DNA of 64,000 nt from Bifidobacterium vansinderenii (lineage in GTDB: Bacteria; Actinomycetota; Actinomycetes; Actinomycetales; Bifidobacteriaceae): NCBI RefSeq assembly GCF_002234915.1, contig NZ_NEWD01000021.1, positions 29,528 through 93,527 of the forward strand, given 5' to 3'. Position numbers and translations under genes: made by a program. The notes under the pieces were generated by a model that searched no databases, was not told the origin of the DNA, and worked only from the letters and a program-made list of their open reading frames with translations. Shown piece by piece: positions 32,510 through 40,460 of this stretch (position 1 is its first letter; every line of letters begins with the position of its first letter).

Positions 32510-34876
32510 CTATACGGTTATGTTAACCGGTTTCTCCCCGGGTTGCAGATGTTTTGCGTCGTCGGTTGCGTCATTGTCGTCCTTCTCGATGTCGTTCGTG
32601 CCATCGGCCGCGTAATCGGCCGCGTGGTCGAGCCGCATCAGCGGAATCGCGGCGACGATCACCGCGCCGAACGCCAGCGTCCACGTATATCGCGTCTGAT
32701 GGCCGGGCAGCAGCATCAGCGTGAGGATCGTCAGCGCCCACGGCGCGAACAGCACCAGATTGCGTCGCCGATCCGCGCCCGCAAGACAGCACAACGCCAA
32801 CGCGGTCAGCGGCACGAACACCACGTACGTGGCCTCGCTCATCAGGAACGATACGCCGGGCATGTGCGCGAGCGCCTTGTAGATCGCCGCGCCATACCGC
32901 TGCGGCAGCGACTTCTGTGCGCCGCGGTCGGTGCTGTGGTACTCCGGCAGGATCACGCGCTGCGGATGCTCGCTCTCCCAACCCCAACGCACATACCAGC
33001 CCTCGTCGTAATACGAACTCATCGTGAACGGATCGCGCAGCCATGGCACGGCATGCAGATAGTCGCCGACATGCGTGACGCCGAGTCGCGCCCACAGCAG
33101 CAGGAACCGCGTCGCATCGCCGGTCGTGGCGTTGCGGTCGTAGCAGCGGTCCTTGATCGTGTCGGCGCTGCCGATCTCCCGATTGCGGTGCGGTTCGATC
33201 AGCAGATACCGGCGCAGCTGGCTCGTGGTGCAGACGTTCACCGCGTCGACCACGGCGCGGTCATCGGCGGACAGCAGCGAGCCGGTGTCAGTGTCGTTGT
33301 TGGTGCCGTCCGCTGGTTGCATGCCCGACGGATAGCCGTCATACTTCGCCACGACGTACAGCGTCTGCTGCAGCGGAATGCTGATCATCTCCTGACGTCC
33401 GCCCGGCGCCACATGCAGCAGCGGAAACACGATAGCCGTGATCACGCTCACCAGTGCAACCGGTATCACGGCAAGCGACAGCGAGAGCAGGCGGCGGCCG
33501 CGCAACGCCACGGCGAACACGAGAAACGACGCGGCGATGATCTCCATCGCGATCTTGCGCGTCTCCGCGCAGATCACCGCCAGCACCACGATGCCGACGA
33601 TCAGCCACGGGCCGGGGCGATCGCCCGCGCGGGCCCGGCGCACATACTCGATCATGAGCACCATGAGTAGCAGGAAGAACGGCATCGACGTGGTGTCCTT
33701 CACGATCGCCATGGCCGTGCGACCGAAGCAGGGCGTAAGGCCGACGAACGCGAGCGCGGCGGTACAGTATTGCCACGGCACTCGCATCATGCCGCCCAGA
33801 TACGTGAGCGTCACCGCGAGTGCGGCGGCGATGGCCAGCGTCTGCAGCACGGCCAGCAGATACAGGCCCCAGCGCTCGCTGCCCATGGTCAGACCGAGCT
33901 GGTCGAAGAAACCGTAGATCACGGTGTCGAGCCATGGATGCTGGTCGTTCATGGTGGAGCCGAGGTCCACTGCACGCGACGACGGATCCCACACGTATCC
34001 CGAACGCACCCACATGATCTGGGCGATTGTGTCGGCTGCGATGTTGACCGGCCACAGCAGGATCATCCACGGCAGCCAGCAGACGGTGATCAGGGTTGTC
34101 GCGACGGCGACGTTACGGGCGGAGAGGCGTTGGAACAGTGTGGAAAAGAATGTGCGGAGGCGTGATGGTTGCGGATGGTTGACGTTGGCGGGGAGGCGTC
34201 GATCATCGTTGAGGCGTGCGCGGGTTATGGCGTTCGTGGCCCAGGTGAGCAGCAGCGTCATGGCGGCGATGGTGAGCAGCGCGAATCCCGCATAGCGCAG
34301 CAGCATGAACAGGTGGAACCATATGGTCCGGTATTGCGGTGCCACGTAGGGGAGCGTAGGCGTGGCCTGCGGGGGAGCGTGGCGGCCGGCGTCGTAGTGG
34401 GCGGGGATGGTGAGCGAGAGGGCGAACGCCAGGCCGGTGACCGTGGCCCACGCGCGGGTGGTTCGGCTCGGTTTGGGGAAGGGGATGCGGAGCAGTAAAT
34501 ACGCGAGCGGCGCGATGCGGCGTGTTGGGCTTTCGGCCGTTGCATTGTCGGAGGGTGCAATGTTGGTTGATGAGGCGTTGGTTGATGTGCCGTCATCGCC
34601 GGCTGATCTGCCGGCTCCCATGAACAGGCCCCAGCCAAGAAACTCGATCACGAACACCGCTACGAACAGGGCCAGTCCTGCGGCGCTGCCCGTCGTGCCC
34701 ATCTGCGTGGCGATGTTCGTGAGCGCGGTTGGAAAGTCACGGAACGCGCGGGCGCTGGAATACGAGGCCGTCAGCGCGAAGCAGGATGAGAGAGCGGCGA
34801 TGAGCGCGGCGAGATGGGGTCTCGGGCGTGTGGTTAATGCTCCGCGGTTCGTGGCCGTTCGTGATGTGGGTGCCAT
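32510..34876 (-). CDS. Large polytopic membrane protein (DUF6020-like)
   Basis: 788 residues with roughly 12-14 hydrophobic segments and a long exposed loop (~525-670) rich in charged residues (GSLLSADDRAVVDAVNVCTT; DPFTMSSYYDEGWYVRWGWE). The order, with MNDQHPWLDTVIYGFFDQLG and GRTAMAIVKDTTSMPFFLLL, resembles actinobacterial DUF6020 proteins, which look like GT-C-type enzymes or cell-surface polysaccharide factors. I do not assign a reaction. No strong ribosome site precedes the ATG at 34876, so the start is uncertain. The 3' end overlaps an operator-like ACCGGTTAACA box. It is not clearly tied to the sugar genes on either side. Confidence 0.75.
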   Translation of the reverse strand: MAPTSRTATNRGALTTRPRPHLAALIAALSSCFALTASYSSARAFRDFPTALTNIATQMGTTGSAAGLALFVAVFVIEFLGWGLFMGAGRSAGDDGTSTNASSTNIAPSDNATAESPTRRIAPLAYLLLRIPFPKPSRTTRAWATVTGLAFALSLTIPAHYDAGRHAPPQATPTLPYVAPQYRTIWFHLFMLLRYAGFALLTIAAMTLLLTWATNAITRARLNDDRRLPANVNHPQPSRLRTFFSTLFQRLSARNVAVATTLITVCWLPWMILLWPVNIAADTIAQIMWVRSGYVWDPSSRAVDLGSTMNDQHPWLDTVIYGFFDQLGLTMGSERWGLYLLAVLQTLAIAAALAVTLTYLGGMMRVPWQYCTAALAFVGLTPCFGRTAMAIVKDTTSMPFFLLLMVLMIEYVRRARAGDRPGPWLIVGIVVLAVICAETRKIAMEIIAASFLVFAVALRGRRLLSLSLAVIPVALVSVITAIVFPLLHVAPGGRQEMISIPLQQTLYVVAKYDGYPSGMQPADGTNNDTDTGSLLSADDRAVVDAVNVCTTSQLRRYLLIEPHRNREIGSADTIKDRCYDRNATTGDATRFLLLWARLGVTHVGDYLHAVPWLRDPFTMSSYYDEGWYVRWGWESEHPQRVILPEYHSTDRGAQKSLPQRYGAAIYKALAHMPGVSFLMSEATYVVFVPLTALALCCLAGADRRRNLVLFAPWALTILTLMLLPGHQTRYTWTLAFGAVIVAAIPLMRLDHAADYAADGTNDIEKDDNDATDDAKHLQPGEKPVNITV
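32520..32534. promoter_or_regulatory. Candidate operator upstream of the hxl regulator
   Basis: ATGTTAACCGGTTTC shares the 11-bp core ACCGGTTAACA (reverse strand) with 30808-30823. It lies about 100 bp before the LacI start and inside the last codons of the membrane-protein gene, suggesting self-control. Confidence 0.5.
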
Positions 34877-34894
34877 GGCGATTCATGCTACTCC

Positions 34895-34976
34895 GCGGTT
34901 CACAAATCGAAGATGCATCATCTCTGGTGTTGAAATCATGGGGGGATTTTTCCGGTATCTGCGTTTTGTGAACCGC
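34895..34976. repeat. 82-bp inverted element, copy 1
   Basis: Begins GCGGTTCACAAATCGA and ends TATCTGCGTTTTGTGAACCGC; the outer CGGTTCACAAA/TTTGTGAACCG arms are perfect inverted repeats. The centre differs from copy 2. Confidence 0.85.
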
Positions 34977-35102
34977 TCTTTCCTCTTCGAACCCCACATT
35001 TGTAGGATTTTCTTCTCTTCTATTCGGAATTGTTCTAAAACCTCCGAGAAATGTTAGGGAATGTTTGATTTGTTGTGCGTGATGGAGGTCGTGCCGGGGA
35101 GC

Positions 35103-35184
35103 GCGGTTCACAAATCGACGATACGGATCGATCGACGATGGAATCTTGCGGAGATGTGCAGGGTATCTGCGTTTTGTGAACCGT
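35103..35184. repeat. 82-bp inverted element, copy 2
   Basis: Same ends, orientation and exact length as 34895-34976 with a diverged middle. The 126-bp spacer between the copies has no gene. Confidence 0.85.
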
Positions 35185-35240
35185 AAGCCCTTGAGACAAC
35201 TCCATGAAATCGCTTTCAAATGTGACATCCCCCACAGGAA

Positions 35241-35263
35241 TGGCAAATGCTGCCAACGTTGCC
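35241..35263. promoter_or_regulatory. Candidate operator upstream of kdgK
   Basis: TGGCAAATGCTGCCAACG followed by TTGCC resembles the uxaC/uxuB boxes, about 100 bp before the kdgK start. Confidence 0.4.
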
Positions 35264-35360
35264 GGCGTCCGCCAGTGTGCCTCTACTATGATGTGTAGTG
35301 GCCGGGTTCAGAGTCCGAACCCCGCCGAAACGACGAATACGTTTGAACAAAGGGATTTCT

Positions 35361-36344
35361 ATGACGTTGGGTGCATCAACCGTGGATATCAAGCCGGGCA
35401 AGGTGCTGCTGGTCGGTGAGGCGATGGCGCTGTTCACCGCCGAGCAGGAAGGCGACATGGCCGAGGTCGAGACGTTCGGCGCCTCGGTCGCCGGCGCCGA
35501 GCTGAACGTGGCCGTGGGCCTGTCCCGCATGGGCCAGAAGCCGGTGTACATGACCAAGCTGGCCGAGGACCCGTTCGGCGGCCGCATCCTCAACTTCATG
35601 AAGCGCAACAGCATCGACACCTCGCTGGTGACGATCGACAACACGCACCCCACCGGATTCATGCTCAAGTCCAAGGTGAGCAAGGGCGACCCGAAGACCG
35701 CCTACTTCCGCAAGGGTTCCGCCGCCTCCACTCTGTCTCCCGCCGACGTGGACGCGGTCGACTTCTCCGACATCTCGCTGGTGCACATCACCGGCATCCT
35801 GCCCCCGCTGAGCGAGACCACGCTGGCTGCCGCCAAGGAACTGATCGTCAAGGCCCGCGAGCACGGCGCCTACGTGTCGTTCGACCCGAACCTGCGTCCG
35901 GCCATCTGGCCGAGCCTCGACCTGATGCGCAAGACGCTCGTCGAGCTCGCCTCCCAGGCCGACCTGATCCTTCCCGGCGTGGGCGAAGGCCGTGAGCTGT
36001 TCGGCGCCGACGATCTGGAAAGCACCGCCCAGGCGTTCATCGACAACGGCGCCAAGCTCGTCGTGGTCAAGGACGGCCCCGCCGGCGCGTACGCCACCGA
36101 CGGCAAGGACTCCACCTACGTGCACGGCTTCGTCGTGGACAAGGTCGTGGACACGGTCGGCTGCGGCGACGGCTTCGCCGCCGGTACGATCTCCGCGCTC
36201 ATGGACGGCCTGACCGTGGACGAGGCCCTGGAGCGCGGCTGCGCGCTCGGCGCCATCCAGACCCAGTTCGTCTCCGACAACGAGGGCCTGCCCACCCCGG
36301 AGGAGCTCAAGGCGTTCAAGGAATCCCACCGTCGCGTGGAGTGA
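35361..36344 (+). CDS. kdgK: 2-keto-3-deoxygluconate kinase
   Basis: Phosphorylates KDG to 2-keto-3-deoxy-6-phosphogluconate. It has 327 residues in the PfkB/ribokinase fold: LLVGEAMALFTAEQ, GASVAGAELNVAVGLSRMGQ, YFRKGSAASTLSP, VSFDPNLRPAIWPS and catalytic DTVGCGDGFAAG. AAAGGGA precedes the ATG at 35361; the frame extends upstream to 35298 without a better site. It is followed by eda after 146 bp containing a two-hairpin repeat. It takes the product of UxaC-UxuB-UxuA, so these distant genes form one pathway. Confidence 0.9.
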   Translation: MTLGASTVDIKPGKVLLVGEAMALFTAEQEGDMAEVETFGASVAGAELNVAVGLSRMGQKPVYMTKLAEDPFGGRILNFMKRNSIDTSLVTIDNTHPTGFMLKSKVSKGDPKTAYFRKGSAASTLSPADVDAVDFSDISLVHITGILPPLSETTLAAAKELIVKAREHGAYVSFDPNLRPAIWPSLDLMRKTLVELASQADLILPGVGEGRELFGADDLESTAQAFIDNGAKLVVVKDGPAGAYATDGKDSTYVHGFVVDKVVDTVGCGDGFAAGTISALMDGLTVDEALERGCALGAIQTQFVSDNEGLPTPEELKAFKESHRRVE

Positions 36345-36367
36345 CGGATCGGAGTCGTTCGGTCGGA

Positions 36368-36415
36368 CACTTCATCCGTCCGGCCGGGCCGGACACCTTC
36401 CCCTCAAGGGAAAGG
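36368..36415 (-). repeat. Two-hairpin repeat, type A, between kdgK and eda
   Basis: Inverted copy with tail CACTTCATCC, second stem TCCGGC/GCCGGA and first stem CTTCCCCT/AGGG-AAG. Confidence 0.75.
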
Positions 36416-36490
36416 AAGGTTCGAGGACGGTTTCGCGTGAGAAACGGGAAAAATTCAACCTGTTGGTAACAACTCAAAGGAGTAATCACT

Positions 36491-37153
36491 ATGGCAGATA
36501 AGACCAACGAAGAGCAGCTGGCCTACCTTTCCGAGCTGGGCGTGGTGCCGCTGGTCACCCTCCACAGCGTCGAGGAGGCCGTGCCGCTGGCCAAGGCTCT
36601 GGAAGAGGGCGGCGTTCCGGTGGCCGAGGTCACCTTCCGCTCCCCGTACGCCATCGAAGGCATGAAGAAGATCCGCGACGAGGTTCCGGGCGTCACCCTG
36701 GTGGCCGGCACCGTGCACACCGTGGAGCAGGCCAAGGCCTCCGTCGAGGCCGGCTGCAAGGGTCTGGTCACCCCGGCCTTCACCAAGTCCGTGGTGGACT
36801 ACGCGTTGGAGAACGACATCCTGATCCTCCCCGGCTGCGCCGTGCCGTCCGATGTGGACGACGCCTACCAGCGCGGTCTGCGCTACGTCAAGTTCTTCCC
36901 GGCCGAGGCCTACGGCGGTGTGAAGACCCTCAAGGCCCTCAACGGCCCGTTCGCCGAGATGAAGTTCCTGCCCACCGGCGGCGTGAGCCTGAAGAACGCC
37001 GAGGATTACCTCTCCCTGAACAACGTGTTCGCCATCGGCGGCTCCTTCCCGGTGCCGTCCGCCGCGCAGAAGGCCCACGACTGGGATGCCATCGCCCAGG
37101 CCTGCAAGGACTCCCGCGCGCTGGTCGAGAAGGTTCGCGGCGCCAAGGCCTGA
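36491..37153 (+). CDS. eda: 2-keto-3-deoxy-6-phosphogluconate aldolase
   Basis: Splits KDPG into pyruvate and glyceraldehyde 3-phosphate, closing the glucuronate route. The 220-residue length is usual. Signatures: GVVPLVTLHSVEEAVPLAKA, catalytic Glu46 in AEVTFRS, AGTVHTVEQAK, VTPAF, and the Schiff-base Lys134 in RYVKFFPAEAYGG, then FLPTGGVSLKN and GGSFPVP. AAAGGAG lies ten bases before the ATG. Glyceraldehyde 3-phosphate can enter the lower part of the bifid shunt directly. Confidence 0.95.
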   Translation: MADKTNEEQLAYLSELGVVPLVTLHSVEEAVPLAKALEEGGVPVAEVTFRSPYAIEGMKKIRDEVPGVTLVAGTVHTVEQAKASVEAGCKGLVTPAFTKSVVDYALENDILILPGCAVPSDVDDAYQRGLRYVKFFPAEAYGGVKTLKALNGPFAEMKFLPTGGVSLKNAEDYLSLNNVFAIGGSFPVPSAAQKAHDWDAIAQACKDSRALVEKVRGAKA

Positions 37154-37484
37154 TCCTTCCCCTGTTTTTGAACGCAACGGATGCCCGTTCCGCGTCATGG
37201 TTCGCCATGGTCGCGGGGCGGGCATTCGCCGTATGTGGGCAAATCATGGCAACCGGGGGTCATGCGCACGATAAAGTCCGCACAATAGGTGTGGTTCTTT
37301 TATCGAACAAAAACGAACGGAATCGATCATGCACTGGCAGTGTGGCCGGGTCCGTTCGGGGGAATCGATGCGTCGCACCTGGCAGTAGGCGCATCGGTTG
37401 CATGCACGTATGGCATGAAAAATGGGTTTCATGCCATCGGAGCCGATGCGGTCCACGTGGATCGTGTCGAGGAAGGGAATAACA
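37154..37484. promoter_or_regulatory. Terminator, operator and leader region before the GPH transporter
   Basis: 331 bp without a gene. An imperfect stem (GATGCCCG-CCGCG with CGCGG-CGGGCATT, about 37179-37226) can end eda transcription. TGGGCAAATCATGGCAA (37236-37252) matches the uronate boxes. A second hairpin, ATGGCATGAAA/TTTCATGCCAT, lies at 37410-37437, 48 bp before the start. Confidence 0.5.
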
Positions 37485-39032
37485 TTGGCCTCCAATAGCG
37501 CAAAGTGGCCCTACAAGGCCCACAGCATCACCATCGGTCGTGGTATCGAATACGGTATGCTCGACCTGATGGGCGGCGGCTGGAACAACATCGTCTCCGG
37601 CGTCATCTTCGCATACCTTACCTTGGCGCAGGGCTTCAACCCCGCCATCGCCGGTTCCATCGCCGCGGCCGGTCGTATCGTCGACTGCATCTGGAACCTG
37701 TTCCTCGGTCTGATCACCGACAACTTCTACAAGACCAAACTCGGCCAGAAGTTCGGTCGCCGCCACTTCTTCATGGCGCTCGGCCTGGTGCTCTTCGCCT
37801 GTGTGTTCCCGCTGTTCTGGATCAGCTCCACCAGCTGGGTCTACTACCTCGTGGTCTACGTGGCCATGGAGATCATCATCGCCATGATGATCGTGCCGTG
37901 GGAGTGCCTGCCCACCGAGATGACCCGTGACTACAAGCAGCGCACCACGCTCTCCGGCTCCCGCATGGTGATCTCCGCCACCGGCACCGCCCTCGTGTTC
38001 CTGATCCTGGCCGCGCTGAAGCAGGCCAACAACCCGAACGCCTACCTGATCGCCGGCATCGCATGGACCGTGCTGTTCGTGATCGCCATCTTCATCTCCA
38101 CCGCGTTCACCTGGGAGCGTCCGCTCACCGAGGACTTCATCAAGGAGCTCGACTCCCGTCCGAAGCAGTCCGTGGGCGAGGTGCTCAAGGAGTCGCTGCG
38201 CGGCTACGCCGACACCTTCAAGAACCAGGCGTTCCGCACGCACCTGGCCGTGTACCTGCTGAGCTTCACCGGTAAGGACTTCTACTCCACCCTGCTGCCG
38301 ACGTTCATCGCCTGCTGCATCTCCGGCGCCGGCGACTCCTGGCCGTGGACCTTCCAGGCCATGTCCATCCTCGGCATCCCGATGACCATCTACTGCGCCA
38401 AGCTGATGATCTCCCACGGCCCGAGGTTCCTGTTCCGCCTGAGCTACATCTCCATCCTGATCGCCATGGTCGCCTACGTGGCCGTGTGGGCCATGGGCAT
38501 CCACAACCCGTTCTGGATCTTCCTGATCGTGTCGATCATCTACCAGTGCGGTCGTGCAACCCTTGAGTTCACCCCGTGGAACCTGTTCCCGTTCATGCCC
38601 GACGTGGACTACATCATGACCCGCGGTGACCGCGCCGGCCTGTACGCCTCCATGATGACCTTCTGCCGCAAGTCCACCGGCGCCATCGCCACGTGGGTTG
38701 CCGGCATCCTGCTCGAGTTCACCGGCTACAAGGCCGACACCATGAAGAGCTTCGACACCACGCCGCACAACGTGCAGGTGGGCATCGTGCTCGTGTTCTT
38801 CCTCGGCACCTGCATCCTGATCGCCTGGGCCCTGTGGCTGAGCCGCCACATCTACCTGGATCGCCAGACCCACGGCGTGCTCAAGGCCGAGATCGAGCGC
38901 CTCGAGGAGGGCGGCGACAAGAAGGACGTGAGCGACGAGGCCCGCAAGGTGGCCGAGGAGCTCACCGGCCACCCGTACGAGAAGCTGTGGCCGGCCCTCG
39001 ACAAGAACGGCCGTCCGATCGAACAGGTCTGA
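37485..39032 (+). CDS. GPH-family MFS sugar transporter (probable uronide importer)
   Basis: Cation symporter of 515 residues with about 12 membrane segments. GPH signatures: IGRGIEYGMLDLMGGGWNNI, ITDNFYKTKLGQKFGRRHFF between segments 2 and 3, and PWECLPTEMTRDYKQRT. A ~50-residue charged C-terminal tail ends HPYEKLWPALDKNG. The best ribosome site, GGAAGGGA, lies before TTG at 37485, so a TTG start is proposed; the only upstream in-frame ATGs (37422 and nearby) are in the hairpin leader and lack such a site. It follows eda and shares its operator type, so uptake of glucuronate or a glucuronide is inferred. Confidence 0.83.
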   Translation: MASNSAKWPYKAHSITIGRGIEYGMLDLMGGGWNNIVSGVIFAYLTLAQGFNPAIAGSIAAAGRIVDCIWNLFLGLITDNFYKTKLGQKFGRRHFFMALGLVLFACVFPLFWISSTSWVYYLVVYVAMEIIIAMMIVPWECLPTEMTRDYKQRTTLSGSRMVISATGTALVFLILAALKQANNPNAYLIAGIAWTVLFVIAIFISTAFTWERPLTEDFIKELDSRPKQSVGEVLKESLRGYADTFKNQAFRTHLAVYLLSFTGKDFYSTLLPTFIACCISGAGDSWPWTFQAMSILGIPMTIYCAKLMISHGPRFLFRLSYISILIAMVAYVAVWAMGIHNPFWIFLIVSIIYQCGRATLEFTPWNLFPFMPDVDYIMTRGDRAGLYASMMTFCRKSTGAIATWVAGILLEFTGYKADTMKSFDTTPHNVQVGIVLVFFLGTCILIAWALWLSRHIYLDRQTHGVLKAEIERLEEGGDKKDVSDEARKVAEELTGHPYEKLWPALDKNGRPIEQV

Positions 39033-39046
39033 CGCTTGTGAGATAC

Positions 39047-39082
39047 GAGCCGCGAACGGCAACAGTCGTTCGCGGCTCCTTT
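39047..39082 (+). terminator. Terminator after the GPH transporter
   Basis: GAGCCGCGAACG/CGTTCGCGGCTC stem with GCAACAGT loop, followed by CTTTG. Confidence 0.75.
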
Positions 39083-39177
39083 GTATCGTGCCGCACACTC
39101 CGATTTCCCATAACTGAATATCGAATCAACCAATCAGGAAAACCAACCAATCCCAACCAATCGAAAGAGGCAATGCA

Positions 39178-39612
39178 ATGGCGCAGATCATTCTGTACAA
39201 CGAGAAGATCGACAAGATGGTGTTCATCCAGGCCGAGATCAACGACGGCAAGGTGACGTTCAGCGGGCTCGACCAGGCCGGTCAGCTCGACTTCGCCACG
39301 CCCGCCGACCAGATCGAGCCGACCCTGGCCGCGCTGACCGATTCCAGTACCTTCGTGCTCAACGAGGGTCTTGACGGCAAGTTCAAGTCCATGACCTACG
39401 GCGAGTGGGAGGCCCTGCGCTGCGCCCAGGCCAACGCCGGCATCAAGGCTAAGGTGGACGAGCTGACCGTCTCCGACGAGGCCAAGGCCGAGATCAAGGG
39501 CTTCTTCGACTCCTTCACCGATTCGATGACCGTCAAGTACATCCAGGGCAAGCGCTCCTGGGGTCAGATCTACGACGAGCTCTTCGCCGACTTCTCCAAG
39601 CTCGCCAAGTAG
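39178..39612 (+). CDS. Uncharacterised 144-residue protein
   Basis: I do not recognise a family. The protein is soluble and mixed alpha/beta, without signal peptide, membrane segment or Cys cluster. It starts AQIILYNEKIDKMVFIQAEI, has an acidic middle (ATPADQIEPTLAALTDSSTF) and a helical C-terminus ending SWGQIYDELFADFSKLAK. AAAGAGG seven bases ahead of the ATG, G+C-rich third positions like its neighbours, and a good terminator at 39647 support a real gene. It has its own 145-bp upstream gap after the transporter terminator, so it may be transcribed separately. A link to uronate metabolism is only positional. Confidence 0.7.
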   Translation: MAQIILYNEKIDKMVFIQAEINDGKVTFSGLDQAGQLDFATPADQIEPTLAALTDSSTFVLNEGLDGKFKSMTYGEWEALRCAQANAGIKAKVDELTVSDEAKAEIKGFFDSFTDSMTVKYIQGKRSWGQIYDELFADFSKLAK

Positions 39613-39646
39613 CGAGCGGGGCCTCGTCCCCGTATCTTCTGTCCAT

Positions 39647-39694
39647 AAGTGCCCTGTGGTGGGATCCTCCCGGTCCCGTCACCGGGCACTTTTA
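39647..39694 (+). terminator. Terminator after the 144-residue protein gene
   Basis: AAGTGCCC (39647-39654) and GGGCACTT (39684-39691) flank an inner GGGATCC-rich loop and are followed by TTT. Confidence 0.75.
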
Positions 39695-39713
39695 CTTTGC
39701 TCCCAAAGACTTT

Positions 39714-39764
39714 GTGCTCCCTCCCAGGGAGGGAGCTGGCCGGCGAAGCCGGTCTGAGGGAGGG
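39714..39764 (+). repeat. Two-hairpin repeat, type B
   Basis: CTCCCTCCC/GGGAGGGAG, second stem GCCGGC/GCCGG with GAA loop, tail TGAGGGAGGG. Confidence 0.85.
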
Positions 39765-39822
39765 CTCCTGACGCTTCCCGGCGCATTCTTTACCGCATCC
39801 TGCAAAGAGTGCGCTGGAATTA

Positions 39823-39861
39823 TTGCCAAATCGCGTCAAATGATGGCAAACCGTTGCCAAG
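39823..39861. promoter_or_regulatory. Cluster of uronate-type operator boxes
   Basis: TTGCCAAATCGCGTCAAATG, then ATGGCAAACCGTTGCCAAG. Three overlapping CAAA..GGC units lie about 600 bp upstream of the GH31 start. Confidence 0.4.
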
Positions 39862-40064
39862 ATCCCCGATCATCGGGGAAGATAATGGTATCCGGCAATG
39901 CAGCAAGCGGTCTGTGCCGACCGTGAGCCGTCTCTCGTAGCCTAATCACCTTCGACTGTGCCGGTCAGAATATCCTTCGTCCGGGCATTCTCCACTCGAA
40001 TGATCGACGTTCGACAACAACTAGACTTCGCGGTTTTGATCGGTTCCGCGAATGTGTGTGCCAT

Positions 40065-40102
40065 AAACCCGTCCGGCTTTTCCTTCCGCTGGACGGGTTT
40101 TT
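40065..40102 (+). terminator. Orphan intrinsic terminator
   Basis: AAACCCGTCC/GGACGGGTTT stem with T-run, 453 bp after the last coding gene and 359 bp before the next. It implies a short non-coding transcript or an attenuated leader starting somewhere in 39865-40060. Confidence 0.7.
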
Positions 40103-40137
40103 CATATGCGGCGTTGGGCATGAGCCGTCTTCGATTT

Positions 40138-40282
40138 TGGAAAACGGTGGAAAATATGGGGGATGGGTGGCGCTATAGTGACTATGAAACTGTTGGCAAC
40201 ACTTGATTTTGCGAATCGGCGTACAAAGTTGTGATCCGCTTCACAAAAAACAGCTTCAAAAAATGGAAAACGGCGGAAAATA
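40138..40282. promoter_or_regulatory. Two direct TGGAAAA boxes upstream of GH31
   Basis: TGGAAAACGGTGGAAAATA at 40138-40156 and TGGAAAACGGCGGAAAATA at 40264-40282 differ by one base. A related TGGAAAATCACGGAAAATGA lies at 51407-51426. Function unknown; regulator binding is a guess. Confidence 0.5.
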
Positions 40283-40460
40283 AAGTCCGGCAAAACCGGT
40301 GCCGTCGCAGACTGGAACCATCACGTGGCCATGCCCGACGCGACAACGACATCGCACAGGCGGCCCAGCCACGCAACCAACAACCGCGAACGACGACGAA
40401 ACGACGACGCACCGCCATCGCGCGCAGCAAACTGCCAAGCAGCCAAGCAAAGGAGCCGTA

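Larger units (their letters stand above)
34877..35360. other. Intergenic region with two inverted elements and kdgK promoter
   Basis: No gene is supported. It holds two 82-bp copies of an inverted element, a CAAA..TGGC-type operator candidate and the promoter of kdgK. Confidence 0.7.
39695..40460. other. Long leader region upstream of the first GH31 gene
   Basis: 766 bp without a credible gene. In order it has a type B repeat (39714-39764), a cluster of GCCAAA/GGCAAA boxes (39823-39861), about 200 bp ending in an orphan terminator (40065-40102), two copies of a TGGAAAACGGYGGAAAATA box, and the GH31 ribosome site. Confidence 0.65.

Noticed and set aside
39890..40060. tRNA gene before the orphan terminator
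   Set aside because: No cloverleaf with a T-loop GGTTCGA-type segment and matching acceptor stem could be found.
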